64,000 nucleotides of DNA from NCBI RefSeq assembly GCF_012489685.1, contig NC_080043.1, positions 68,131,920-68,195,919 of the forward strand, given 5' to 3'. The first letter of the stretch is position 1, and every line of letters begins with the position of its first letter. The notes below the pieces were generated by a model. The model worked only from the letters and a program-made list of their open reading frames with translations. It was not told where the DNA came from and searched no databases. This document shows, piece by piece, positions 35,676-46,558 of this stretch. This stretch comes from Lotus japonicus. Taxonomy: Eukaryota > Streptophyta > Magnoliopsida > Fabales > Fabaceae. The position numbers were made by a program, and so were the translations under genes.

Positions 35676-36241
35676 CTCCCTTTGTAGAGCTTCATCAAGC
35701 TCTTGCTTATCATCAGGAGAGATATCTTTGGCATACAATTGAGATAAGGAATTCCGTATCCTGTGAAAAAAAAAACTTTTTTAAGCAATATCCTTGAAAA
35801 AAAATACAAAAGCAAAAATAGAGCTGAAAAATGCTATATTTTGAAATGAACCTTGCATGCTTTTGAAGCAAAGATCTACGAACTGATTGTGTAGGATGAG
35901 CAGTTAGAACCAGGTCAACTGTGGTTCTTCAGGGCATCAAAAACTTCCTGAGGAGATTTCGTTAACTTAAACACAAGCTTCTTGAGAGTTTCGTCAATAT
36001 CTGACTCAGTAGTTGCATTGTTCTCATCAGAAAAATCCCCTTTTTTCAGCTTGTTCCTTCGGCGGCGAGAAATCTTGACCTCTTCAGCTAAGTTGGCCAA
36101 GTTAAGCATGTGGGAAAACGACTTGGCAACCACAATAGAGTCCCCAGCATCCAAACCGGTTATCACTTTTCCAAGTTCTTCCAGTTTCTCAGGATCATGC
36201 TTTCTTTCATACTCAGCAGAAAGCTCATACACTTCTTGAAC
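35676..36241 (-). pseudogene. PPC: Phosphoenolpyruvate carboxylase gene fragment (two exons)
   Basis: PEPC fixes bicarbonate onto phosphoenolpyruvate in the cytosol to give oxaloacetate. Exon A (36241-35852) reads [20 protein letters not shown], then [40 protein letters not shown] and [11 protein letters not shown]. It then loses about two bases and resumes as [20 protein letters not shown]. Exon B (35760-35676) reads [19 protein letters not shown] and LDEALQRE, with intact AG and GT borders. The order, intron and phase match plant PEPC exons 2 and 3. Exon 1, the catalytic C-terminal four-fifths and an intact frame are missing. Since introns are kept, it arose by DNA duplication, not by retroposition. 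Non-functional as an enzyme. Confidence 0.88.
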
Positions 36242-36600
36242 CTGCACAAAAACATTTAAGATTTTAACCATCACATTGTAACAATTTTCCAGATCATGAT
36301 GTCAAAGAGACATGCAAGGACACATAAAATCTGATGTATTAAACCAATCTATAAAATCAGCTTAACATAAAATTTAACTACATGTCCAGTCCCCTGACAG
36401 TTCCTTTTATTTCATTTCATCCATGTTTACCTCCTATGGGTGAAGCTGCAATCACCAAGGCATAACATACCATGTTTTGATTCCCTAGAGTTGAGTTAAT
36501 TAAACACATATTCCAACCCAAAAGAAATAAAACTACTATGCACTGAACCAGTGAATTCCCCTCTACAAACAAATGTAGCCAAATATATCAAAAGTTGTTT

Positions 36601-37000
36601 TGATAACACTGGTAAATCAGATGAATATTATTGAACTGAAACTGAGGTTACAACTTGGAATCAATTTGAGAATTGATTCATGGAATCGGAAAATTACAGA
36701 GAAATTGGGGAAAAGGGGAAGAATAGTGAAACTAGGGTTCCTAGAGATTCCTCAATCTCTCTCTGGTTCCTCAACCAGAATTCTGAACTCTAATCTTTGA
36801 TATATAGATTCATCTGCAAGCTAGCTTCCCCTATTTATACTAACAGTTGCATAGCTGCAACTGGTAACTACCTCTAACGACCTACAGCTGGCAACAGCTG
36901 GCAACTAACTAACTAACTGTTTATTCATTTCCAGTCCCTAACCTCTTAGCTAGTTCACACTCTAGTCCTTTTCCTAGAGTACACATGTTTAAACCTATCA
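36601..37000 (-). repeat. 3' LTR of the gypsy element
   Basis: 400 bp, plus-strand ends TGATAACACTGG and AAACCTATCA. It carries an extra ATAT relative to its partner. Confidence 0.95.
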
Positions 37001-37833
37001 ATACTTCCCCCTAAAAGTTTGACCTTGTCCTCAAGGGGAAACAAAGGAAATTGTTCCTGAATCTTGGCAGCTGATTCCCAAGAATTGTCACAAGAAGGCA
37101 AGGTATCCCAGCTCACTAACACCTCCAAGTTGCCAAAAGCATCTTCCCTGGAAGCTATCACATCAGCAGGAGCTACTTCTAATTCTAACTCCTCATTGAG
37201 CATTGGAGGTAGAGGCTGAGGTTGCTGTTCTGGCTTCAAAGCTTTCTTCAGGAGTGGGACATGGAAAACTAAGTGAATCCGAGCATGTGGAGGGAGCTGC
37301 AACTTGTAAGCAACTGGTCCCACTCTGCTGAGGATCTGATAAGGGCCATAGAACCTTGGGGCTAGCTTAGCAAAAGGCCTGGAAGCCAAAGACTTGAGCT
37401 TGTAGGGTTGTAACTTCAAGTAGACCCAATCCCCCTCCTGAAACTCCACATTTCTTCTGTGTCTATCTGCTTGAATTTTCATCTGGTTCTGATCTTTGGC
37501 CAGATTTAACTTTATCTCTTCCAGCACTGCATCTCTATGGAGAAACATCTGATTAACTTCCTCCACCCTTGAGGGAATAGCTCCAGCCTTCAACAGAATA
37601 GGAGGGTCCCTTCCATACAAAGCCCTGAAAGGTGACATCCCAGTAGAACTATTGTAGTTGGTGTTAAACCAAAACTCAGCCCAAGAAAGCCACTCTAACC
37701 ATTGCTTAGGCTTAGGACCAACAAAGCATCTGAGGTAGGTCTCCAAACACCTGTTAACAACCTCTGTTTGTCCATCTGTTTGAGGATGATAAGAAGTGCT
37801 CAACTTCAATTGAGTTTCAGCCAGCCTAAACAT
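36955..37833 (-). pseudogene. gypsy Pol C-terminus: integrase end and chromodomain
   Basis: The frame reads FRLAETQLKLSTSYHPQTDG..., the integrase region holding the catalytic glutamate (QTEVVNRCLETYLRC). Next come the C-terminal RNA/DNA-binding part (GDWVYLKLQPYKLKSLA) and a chromodomain-like end (EVLVSWDTLPSCDNSWESAA). Just upstream, on the other side of the start chosen here, the text TIVSDRDPLFLSQFWKEM continues without a break to the nested insertion at 37890. The coding end overlaps the LTR. Chromodomains can steer integration to particular chromatin. Confidence 0.9.
37003..37016 (-). other. Polypurine tract of the gypsy element
   Basis: On the minus strand TTTTAGGGGGAAGT lies immediately before the 3' LTR. 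Confidence 0.8.
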
Positions 37834-37890
37834 CTCCTTCCAGAATTGGCTAAGGAAAAGTGGGTCTCTATCAGAAACAATGGTTGTAGG

Positions 37891-39156
37891 TGTAAGATCA
37901 AGATTTGGTCATGTGGTACAACTCTATGTTTTGATGATAACAAGTATTTATTTGTGGATGAACAACTATGATACTCTAATGTTTGTCTTGAGTGTTTTGA
38001 CAAACAGGTTCTGATTCTGACACCAGAAGATATATTCGTCAGAAGATCTGAGGATCAGAGGATCTGAAGATCAGAAGATCTGAAGATCAAAGGATCTGAA
38101 GATCAAAGGATCTGAGGATCAGAGGATCTGAAGATCAGAAGATCTGAGGATCAGAGGATCTGAAGATCAGAGGATCTGAGGATCAGAGGATCTGAAGATC
38201 TAAAGATCAGAGGATCAGAAGATCTGAGGATCAGAAGATCTGAAGACCAGAAGCTCTGAAGGACCAGAAGGCTCTGAAGGTCCAGAAGCTCTGAAGGTCC
38301 AGAAGCAGAAGTTACGAAGGTCAGAGGATCCAAGCATCCCTCTGACTCTGATCACCAAGCTTCACAAGTTCCAACACGAAGCATTCCTCTGATCAGAAGT
38401 CAATGGTTAAAGGCAAATGTCTCTATCAAGAAGTACAAGAGCAGTGTACTATTCTGAAAAGCCTACCTACCAAGGTTCAGCCACAGCAGGTTCTGGAAGT
38501 TCCAGAAATGCCCTCCAACGGTCATATTCTCTCAACAGAAATATCCTTTGCACCTTGGACTATAAAAGGCTGAAGAAAAAGAAGAAAGCTAAGAGAGAGA
38601 TCAAGAGCTGCAATACAAGAAAAGATTCAAGCCTCTACTTTCTTCATCTGTTCTTATTTAGTTTACACTCAGCTTATTTAGAAGCAAACCTTTGTAAACA
38701 CCAACCTCAAACAGTTGTTTGATTTTCCTTAAGGGACCGGGTAGGTCAGTATCCTTAAGAAGACTAAGAGAGTGAATCTTAGTGGTGATTCCTTTAGGAG
38801 ATCAAGGTTGATCGGATCCTAGAGAAGACTAAGAGAGTGAATCTTAGTGTGAGCTAAGTCAGTGTATTGTTAGTCACTTGTAGGTTTCAAGTGCAGTTGT
38901 AACAATTATCTGATTAGTGGATTGCCTTCATTCTAAGAAGGAAGAAATCACCTTAACGGGTGGACTGGATTAGCTTGAGGGATTTATCAAGTGAACCAGG
39001 ATAAAATACTTGTGTGCTTTTCTCTTCTCTCTATCTTTATCCGCTGCACCATCTATCTCAGAGAAACCGAAAAGATTTACTTTAAATCTTAAGGGGAAAG
39101 TTTTTATATTCAAAACTCTATTCAACCCCCCCTTCTAGTCTTTTTTCACACCTTCA
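37891..39156 (+). repeat. 5' LTR of the SIRE-like element
   Basis: 1266 bp, TGTAAGATCAAG to CACACCTTCA. A TATA box (TATAAAAG, 38561-38568) lies downstream of the GATC minisatellite, so the array sits in U3. The 101-residue frame inside is an LTR by-product. Confidence 0.95.
38045..38240. repeat. GATC minisatellite, 25 sites at 8-bp spacing (5' LTR)
   Basis: GATC occurs 25 times, each exactly 8 bp after the last (first at 38045, last at 38237). The spacers are mainly TGAA/TGAG alternating with AGAA/AGAG. The array grades into CCAGAAGCTCTGAAGG repeats up to about 38310. Because 8 is not a multiple of 3, any frame read through it gives an 8-residue repeat. Confidence 0.92.
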
Positions 39157-39158
39157 AT

Positions 39159-39170
39159 TGGTATCAGAGC
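39159..39170 (+). other. Primer-binding site (tRNA-iMet) of the SIRE-like element
   Basis: TGGTATCAGAGC, two bases after the LTR. Confidence 0.9.
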
Positions 39171-39230
39171 GCAAGTTCTGATTACCACACTTAACAGTGT
39201 TCAGTAGATCCGGGCCAGTGTGAAAAACTC

Positions 39231-40925
39231 ATGGATTCCACCACTACTACAAGCAAATATCAATATAGTGCAAGACCACCTATCTTTGATGGTCAGAGAT
39301 TTGATTTTTGGAAAGATAGAATCAAAAGCTTCTTTCTTGGCTTTGATCCTGATCTCTGGGATTTTGTTGTTGATGGCTACACCCCTCCTGTCGATGAACA
39401 TGGTGTAAAGATCCCAAGGGAGAAGATGAGTAAAGATCAAAAGAAGGAGTTCAGAGATCATCACCGATCAAGAGCTATTCTGCAAAGTGCCATTTCATAT
39501 GAAGAATATGAGAAAATTACTGATCGTGATTCCGCCAAGGGCATCTTTGAATCCTTGAAGATGTCTCATGAAGGAAACAAGAAAGTGAAAGAATCAAAGG
39601 CACTGTCTTTGATCCAGAAATATGAATCCTTCCAAATGGAACCTGACGAATCCATTGAGGATATGTTTTCCAGATTCCAGTTGATTATTGCTGGAATAAG
39701 ACCCCTCAGCAATAGCTACACCACTGCGGATCATGTCATGAGGATCCTTAGAGGTCTTCCTGAAAGCTGGATGCCTTTGATAACTTCCTTGGAGCTAACT
39801 AGAGATGTTGAGCAGATGAGTTTGGAAGAACTCATAAGCATACTGAAGTGTCATGAACTAAAGCGTGCTGAACATCAGGATCAGAAGAAGAAGTCTATAA
39901 TAGCCTTGAAATCCAAATCTGAAAAGGCTAAGGCTCTCCAAGCAGAAGCAGAAGAATCTGAAGAAGCCTCTGAAGATTCTGATGAAGATGAGCTGACTCT
40001 GATATCCAGAAAGCTCAACTACATCTGGAAGCACAGGCAGAGCAAATTCAAAGGCTCATCAAAGGACAAAAAGTCAAAGAAGCATTTCAAGACCAAGAAG
40101 AGTCTGATGGTGACTTTTGATGAATCAGAGTCAGAGGATGTTGACTCTGATGGTGAAGTTCAAGGACTCATGGCTATTGTCAAAGACAAAGGAGCAGAGT
40201 CAAAGGATGCTGTTGACTCTGACTCAGCATCAGAAGGAGATCCTACCTCAGACGATGAAAATGAGGTATTCGCTTCTTTCTCAACCTCTGAACTGAAACA
40301 TGCTTTGTCTGATATCATGGATAAGTATTACTCTTTATTGTCTAAGCATAAGAAGCTTAAAAAGAACTTATCTGCTGTTTCCAAGACTCCTTCTGAACAT
40401 GAGAAAATTATTTCTGATTTGAAAAATGATAATCATGCTTTGGTAAATTCTAACTCTGTGCTTAAGAACCATATTGCTAAGTTAGAAGATATAGTTGCTT
40501 GTGATGCCTCTGATTGTAGAAATGAATCTAAGTATGAAAAGTCTTTTCAAAGATTCCTGGCTAAAAGCGTAGACAGAAGCTTAATGGCTTCAATGATCTA
40601 TGGCGTAAGCAGAAATGGAATATATGGCATTGTCTATTCTAAACCTTCTGAAGTTGCTGCATCATCTCTTAAGAAAGGAACTTTCTCTATGTCAAAATAT
40701 CATGCTCAAATTCCTTTCCATTATCCTGCTGAAAGACCCAAAGTTGTCAGAACTTCTGGGCTAACTAACAAGAAAGGACCCAGAAAGTGGGTACCTAGGG
40801 ATAAGATTATATATGTTGCAGATATCTTCAATATGTCCATCGAAACTCCAACCATGGAACCTGGACAGTGGATGCAAGCAACACATGACGGGAGAAAGAC
40901 ATATGTCCCAAGATCCAAAACTTGA
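39231..40925 (+). CDS. Gag-like protein of the SIRE-like element
   Basis: A 564-residue open frame. The N-terminus (RPPIFDGQRFDFWKDRIKSF, LWDFVVDGYTPP) is the DUF4219/UBN2 Gag module of SIRE/Maximus-type copia elements, followed by LRGLPESWMPLITSLEL. A long Ser/Glu/Asp-rich, probably coiled middle follows (about residues 240-430). No CCHC zinc knuckle is present, unlike the copia element at 13006. The last 35 or so residues read out of frame over a protease remnant: one frame over, at about 40855-40960, is LDSGCKQHMTGERHMSQDPK, the usual DSG..HMTG protease site. The frame shift near 40825 thus ends Gag in a new tail. Confidence 0.85.
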   Translation: MDSTTTTSKYQYSARPPIFDGQRFDFWKDRIKSFFLGFDPDLWDFVVDGYTPPVDEHGVKIPREKMSKDQKKEFRDHHRSRAILQSAISYEEYEKITDRDSAKGIFESLKMSHEGNKKVKESKALSLIQKYESFQMEPDESIEDMFSRFQLIIAGIRPLSNSYTTADHVMRILRGLPESWMPLITSLELTRDVEQMSLEELISILKCHELKRAEHQDQKKKSIIALKSKSEKAKALQAEAEESEEASEDSDEDELTLISRKLNYIWKHRQSKFKGSSKDKKSKKHFKTKKSLMVTFDESESEDVDSDGEVQGLMAIVKDKGAESKDAVDSDSASEGDPTSDDENEVFASFSTSELKHALSDIMDKYYSLLSKHKKLKKNLSAVSKTPSEHEKIISDLKNDNHALVNSNSVLKNHIAKLEDIVACDASDCRNESKYEKSFQRFLAKSVDRSLMASMIYGVSRNGIYGIVYSKPSEVAASSLKKGTFSMSKYHAQIPFHYPAERPKVVRTSGLTNKKGPRKWVPRDKIIYVADIFNMSIETPTMEPGQWMQATHDGRKTYVPRSKT

Positions 40926-41672
40926 ACCTGAAGGTGAAGTTGTTCTTGGAGGCATCAGTAGAGTAAGATTTGGTCAAGGAATCATTGGTTTTTGATATGA
41001 ACCCCTCTGTTGATATTCTGAACGCTATTCATGTTAGAATTAATGATAAGCTTGACTCTGACAAGTCAAAGCTAGCTGAAAAAGCTTGCAGAGATGAGCA
41101 TGACCGTTTCAGAAAGAAACAAAGACTCAGAACTTGACGAACCAGAAGCAACAACATCAGAAGATGCTACTACAACTTCTGACTTGCGTCATCAGAAGAA
41201 GAGTAGGTTCCAAGCTTCTCATTCTAAAGTATCTGAAGATGAAATTTTGTCCAGAACGGAGATGTCACCAGAACCACACTTCTGCTCTCTTCAGAAGATA
41301 CACTAATCAGCAGCCAAGTATCCCTTGGTATTACTTCTGAGGGGGAGTATTTCGTCTTTTGCTCTTACTATTTTTTTCCACCTTCATTCTTTTTGCTTAT
41401 GACAAAAAGGGGGGGAACTTATAGTATCTTGACAACTCCTATATTATTTAGCTCAGAATCTAGATATTACTAACATTGATATTAAGTATTAGATTCAGGG
41501 GGAGCTTAGCTCAGAATCAAGCACGAGTCTTGGATTCAGAAGGAGCAAGATAAACTATACACATCAGGATAAGTTTTAACTCTGATACCTTATACTCTGA
41601 GTGTATTCAGTTTATTTGTTTAGAGTTGTTCATCAAAATACATGGTTTTGTCATCATCAAAAAGGGGGAGAT
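40926..41672 (+). other. Residual internal region and PPT of the SIRE-like element
   Basis: After the gag stop, about 750 bp with stops in all frames join a few bases of former pol sequence to the 3' leader. The polypurine tract AAAAAGGGGGAG (41659-41670) precedes the 3' LTR. The missing pol domains were removed as one deletion or over time; the young LTRs favour an inherited deletion. Confidence 0.7.
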
Positions 41673-42938
41673 TGTAAGATCAAGATTTGGTCATGTGGTA
41701 CAACTCTATGTTTTGATGATAACAAGTATTTATTTGTGGATGAACAACTATGATACTCTAATGTTTGTCTTGAGTGTTTTGACAAACAGGTTCTGATTCT
41801 GACACCAGAAGATATATTCGTCAGAAGATCTGAGGATCAGAGGATCTGAAGATCAGAAGATCTGAAGATCAAAGGATCTGAAGATCAAAGGATCTGAGGA
41901 TCAGAGGATCTGAAGATCAGAAGATCTGAGGATCAGAGGATCTGAAGATCAGAGGATCTGAGGATCAGAGGATCTGAAGATCTAAAGATCAGAGGATCAG
42001 AAGATCTGAGGATCAGAAGATCTGAAGACCAGAAGCTCTGAAGGACCAGAAGGCTCTGAAGGTCCAGAAGCTCTGAAGGTCCAGAAGCAGAAGTTACGAA
42101 GGTCAGAGGATCCAAGCATCCCTCTGACTCTGATCACCAAGCTTCACAAGTTCCAACACGAAGCATTCCTCTGATCAGAAGTCAATGGTTAAAGGCAAAT
42201 GTCTCTATCAAGAAGTACAAGAGCAGTGTACTATTCTGAAAAGCCTACCTACCAAGGTTCAGCCACAGCAGGTTCTGGAAGTTCCAGAAATGCCCTCCAA
42301 CGGTCATATTCTCTCAACAGAAATATCCTTTGCACCTTGGACTATAAAAGGCTGAAGAAAAAGAAGAAAGCTAAGAGAGAGATCAAGAGCTGCAATACAA
42401 GAAAAGATTCAAGCCTCTACTTTCTTCATCTGTTCTTATTTAGTTTACACTCAGCTTATTTAGAAGCAAACCTTTGTAAACACCAACCTCAAACAGTTGT
42501 TTGATTTTCCTTAAGGGACCGGGTAGGTCAGTATCCTTAAGAAGACTAAGAGAGTGAATCTTAGTGGTGATTCCTTTAGGAGATCAAGGTTGATCGGATC
42601 CTAGAGAAGACTAAGAGAGTGAATCTTAGTGTGAGCTAAGTCAGTGTATTGTTAGTCACTTGTAGGTTTCAAGTGCAGTTGTAACAATTATCTGATTAGT
42701 GGATTGCCTTCATTCTAAGAAGGAAGAAATCACCTTAACGGGTAGACTAGATTAGCTTGAGGGATTTATCAAGTGAACCAGGATAAAATACTTGTGTGCT
42801 TTTCTCTTCTCTCTATCTTTATCCGCTGCACCATCTATCTCAGAGAAACCGAAAAGATTTACTTTAAATCTTAAGGGGAAAGTTTTTATATTCAAAACTC
42901 TATTCAACCCCCCCTTCTAGTCGTTTTTCACACCTTCA
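41673..42938 (+). repeat. 3' LTR of the SIRE-like element
   Basis: 1266 bp. Changes relative to the 5' LTR by eye: TAGACTAGAT for TGGACTGGAT, and TCGTTTTT for TCTTTTTT. Confidence 0.95.
41827..42022. repeat. GATC minisatellite, 25 sites (3' LTR)
   Basis: Identical to the array at 38045-38240, displaced by 3782 bp. Confidence 0.92.
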
Positions 42939-42943
42939 GTAGG

Positions 42944-45900
42944 AAAACCATGGAGTTTTACCACTTCCTTGATGAATACTAAAGCCACATCCTTAGCTGA
43001 AAAAGGGTGGCCTAAGGCATAAAAGTGGGCAAACTTAGACAACCTATCCACCACCACCAAAATGGTGTCTTTGCCCTTAACTCTAGGTAGCCCTCCAACA
43101 AAGTCCATGGACACATCCATCCAAACCTGAGTTGGTATAGGAAGAGGTTGTAGCAACCCTTCTGGAGCTAAGGTGGAATATGTGCTCCTTTGGCAAATGT
43201 CACACTCCTCCACAAATTTCCTGATATCAGATTTCATTCCTTCCTAGTATAGGAAACTAGCAATCTTCTTGTAAGTCCTAAAATGGCCAGAGTGACCTCC
43301 CATTGGAGTGGCATGACATTCAGAAATGATCATAGGAATCTTGTTGGAATTTTTAGATACCACCAATCTGTCCTTATAATACAAGTATCCTTTCCTAAAA
43401 CTGAAACCATCATGAGATGAGGGAGAGATAATGAGATCTTGGATCACCTTAGAAAGCTTGGGATCTTGATGCAACTCAAAATTCCATTCCTCTTTGTCAG
43501 CTGGAGAAATGATAGAGAGGGCACAATACATCATTTACTTAGAGAGGGCGTCAGCAACAAAATTTTCACTACCAGGCTTGTATTGGATTTCAAAATCCAT
43601 TCCTACCAATTTTACAGCCCATTTGAATTGTTCATCAGTGAAAAACCTCTAATCATTCAGAAATTTGAGGCTCCTCTGATCTGTCCTGATAATGAAATGT
43701 CTTCCCATGAGATAGTGTCTCCATCTCTGAATAGCTTGCACAAGAGCCATTAACTCCCTCTCATAAACTGATTTCATTTGTGCCCTTTGAGATAGCCCCT
43801 GACTCCAGAATGCTAATGGTCTTCCTTCCTGCATGAGAACAGCTCCAAGTCCTCTACTGGATGCATCAGTTTCCACTACAAACTGCTTGGAGAAATCAGG
43901 TACTGCAAGCAAAGGAAGATTGACCATGGCTGTCTTCAAGCTCTCAAAAGCCTCTGTAGCTGCAAGAGTCCATTTGAACCCATCCTTCTTTAAGAGATCA
44001 GTAAGGGGTCTGGCAATTTTCCCATAATCCTGCACAAATCGCCTATAGTAACCAGTTAAACCAAGGAAACCCCTCAATCCCATAATATCCCTAGGAATTG
44101 GCCAATTCTTCATTGCCTCAACTTTAGATGGATCTGCTGCAACTCCATCCCCAGAAATAATGTGTCCTAAGTACTCTAGACTGTCTTGGCCAAAAGTGCA
44201 CTTCTTCCTATTAGCCTTGAGTGAATTCTGGTCTAGCAAAGTCAGAACTTGCTGTAAATGTGAGGAGTGAGTTGACAAATCTGGACTATATACCAGAATG
44301 TCATCAAAGAATACCAAAGCAAACTTCCTAAGGTAAGGCTTGAGGACCTCATTCATAAGAGCTTGAAATGTAGAGGGGGCATTAGTGAGACCAAAAGGCA
44401 TCACAAGAAATTCATAATGCCCCTCGTGTGTTCTAAACGCAGTCTTCTCTATGTCTTCCTCTTTTATTCTAATCTGGTGGTAACCAGATTTCAAATCCAG
44501 CTTAGAAAACACCTTGGCTCCACCTATTTCATCCAACAATTCCTCTATGATTGGAATTGGAAATTTGTTGGGTATGGTGATCTTGTTGAGTGCCCTAAAA
44601 TCAACACAAAAGCGCCATCCCCCATCTTTCTTTTTAACTAAGATTATAGGACTAGAATAAGGGCTAATAATGGGCCTTATAACCCCTCCCTCTAACATTT
44701 CAGCCACCAGTTTTTCTACCTCATTTTTCTGGTAATGGGGACACTTGTATGGCCTTAGATTTGGGATCTCTGCCCCTTCTTTTAAGTGGATGGCATGGTC
44801 ATGCCTCCTCCTTGGAGGTAACCCCTCAGGATCCAGGAAAAATGAGGCAAAAGCATCCAAAACTTTAGTTAGCTGTGCTGGCACATTCTTGGTTGTCAGT
44901 CCAGAAATGCTCTCTTGCTCACAGTGGATTAGCAATCCTTCTCCCTCTTCAATCAAAATATGCATGAGTGCCCCATAGGATAGCTCAGTTCTGGTCAGAG
45001 CAAGATCCCCTTCCAAAGTAATCCATTGCCCCCCTCTCTTCAAAGACAACTTCATCTTGCTGAAATTGGCTTTTATATCACCAAGACTAGCTAACCAGTC
45101 CAAACCCAGCACCATATCTACTCCATTGAGGCCAAATAGATAGAAGTCCTGAATGACCTCTAAAGTTTGTATCATGAGCTTCAGTTTAGAGCACTTACCC
45201 CTGCAACTAAATTTATGACCATCTCCTACTTCCACTGTGTAAGAAGGGGTGTAGTCCACTGGCAGCAACAAGTTTCACACCAATTCTTTGGAAACAAAAC
45301 TGTGTGAAGCCCCACAATCAATGAGGACCACCACTGTCTGATCATTAATGCTTCCCTTCATCTTCCATGATTTCTGAGAAGTAAATCCTGTCATTGAGCA
45401 TAGGGACAATTGTAGTGAGTTAAATTCCCCAGATAGGGCATCTTCAAACTCACCTCCTTCCAAATCATCTTCCTCCTCCATGATTAACATTCTAAGTTGT
45501 CTATTCTTGCACTTATGGTCCCTGCTGAAAGGCTCATCACACCTGAAGCACAAGTTTTTCTCTCTTTTATCCTTCATCTCAGCAGCTGTCAAGTGCTTAT
45601 ACTCACCAACCTTGGGCCTCCCCCCTTCCAGAGCTGGTCCAGCCTTGTTATTTCCACTAGAGCTTCCCAGTTTATTCTCCGTATTACCAACAGGTTCCAC
45701 TGTAAATGTCTTGTTATAGTTATTGCTTCTATAAGCATTGTTAGGCCTCACAAATCCACCACTCTTCTTAGTTGCTAGCAAATTTTTCTGTTCAATCAGA
45801 ATTGACTTCTGTATAACTTTTGCTAAAGTGTTAAGCTAAAACAATCTCACTTCAGCCTTAATCTCTTCCTTAAGTCCATTCAGAAAAATCCCTCTCACAA

Positions 45901-46464
45901 AATCATGATCAATTTCTTTCAAAGCTCCAGCATATTTTTCGAATTCTTCAATATAATCCTCTATTGAACCTACTTGCTTTAAAGCTAACATCAATTCAAA
46001 TGGATTTTGAATCATAGAAGGTTGGAATCTTCTTACCATAGCCAGCTTGAATGCATCCCAGGACGGTGAAGGGTTGCACCTCTCCCACCATTGAAACCAG
46101 CTTAGTGCACGTCCCTACAAAGCCACCATGGTTGCCTGCATCTTCTCTTCCTCAGTCACTTCTCTCAGAGCAAATATTGCTCTAATTTCTATGTCCAACC
46201 AATGGCATCAGAACCTGAGAAGATTGGAATTTCCAACTTCCTCCATCGATTCTTGCTGGGAACACGTTATCTAGCCTCTCGGTTACCGCTTATTTCGGCT
46301 TCGTCTTCTCCGGCGAAATCACGATCGCGAACCTCCACTCTGGCTCGCAGCGACGCGATGAGCTCTTCAGCCACCTTGGTTCGCGCTTTGTATAGCTCCA
46401 ATCGGGTACCCCAAACCCTCTGTTTCTTGTCGCAATTCATCCCTTTCTTGATTCCAGCTTCCAT
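42944..46464 (-). pseudogene. gypsy gag-pol, 5' part, with multiple stops
   Basis: Gag starts near 46464 (MEAGIKKGMNCDKKQRVWG) and is cut by TAA at 46264-46266, a one-base loss near 46185 and TAG at 46115-46117. Gag core: SWFQWWERCNPSPSWDAF; zinc knuckle CFRCDEPFSRDHKC. Protease: VVLIDCGASHSFV. The long frame 45271-43649 has reverse transcriptase (GYHQIRIKEEDIEKTAFRT, ALVFFDDILVYSP) and RNase H (VVETDASSRGLGAVLMQ). Then follow a broken connection domain, the zinc-binding integrase part (GHFRTYKKIASFLY, EECDICQRST) and the integrase core start (WMDVSMDFVGGLP). Stops interrupt the same frame at 45836-45838, 45275-45277, 43649-43651, about 43532 and 43244-43246. No functional polyprotein can be made. 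Confidence 0.93.
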
Positions 46465-46540
46465 CGCTTCTGGCCATCGTTCTTGTTGATACCATTCAGA
46501 GTTGCATAAATCACATGGCTTTCACCCTCAGGCACCAAGA

Positions 46541-46557
46541 ATGGTGCTCTGATACCA
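46541..46557 (-). other. Primer-binding site of the gypsy element (tRNA-iMet)
   Basis: On the minus strand TGGTATCAGAGCACCAT starts one base inside the 5' LTR border. Confidence 0.9.
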
Positions 46558-46558
46558 G

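Larger units (their letters stand above)
37891..42938 (+). mobile_element. Non-autonomous SIRE-like copia element nested in the gypsy integrase
   Basis: A 5048-bp element with two 1266-bp LTRs that differ at only about three sites (near 0.24%), an iMet PBS, one gag-like gene, a PPT and the target duplication GTAGG (37886-37890 and 42939-42943). Reverse transcriptase, RNase H and integrase are absent, so mobility depends on proteins supplied by a relative. The insertion separates the HGFPT and IVSDRDPLF parts of the gypsy integrase. Confidence 0.95.

Noticed and set aside
38045..38240. Regular GATC repeats as a CRISPR-like array
   Set aside because: The units are 8-16 bp with no spacers, and the array lies in a plant LTR. 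It is a minisatellite.
38151..38333. 60-residue repetitive minus-strand protein (SSDPLIFR-type), also at 41933-42115
   Set aside because: It is an artefact of reading the 8-bp repeat, which keeps any frame open.
38417..38722. 101-residue open frame, repeated identically at 42199-42504
   Set aside because: Both copies lie wholly inside LTRs, after the promoter. Identity follows from LTR identity, and there is no domain.
42917..43237. Start of a separate integrase gene
   Set aside because: It is the right half of the gypsy integrase interrupted by the nested element; the other half is at 36955-37890.
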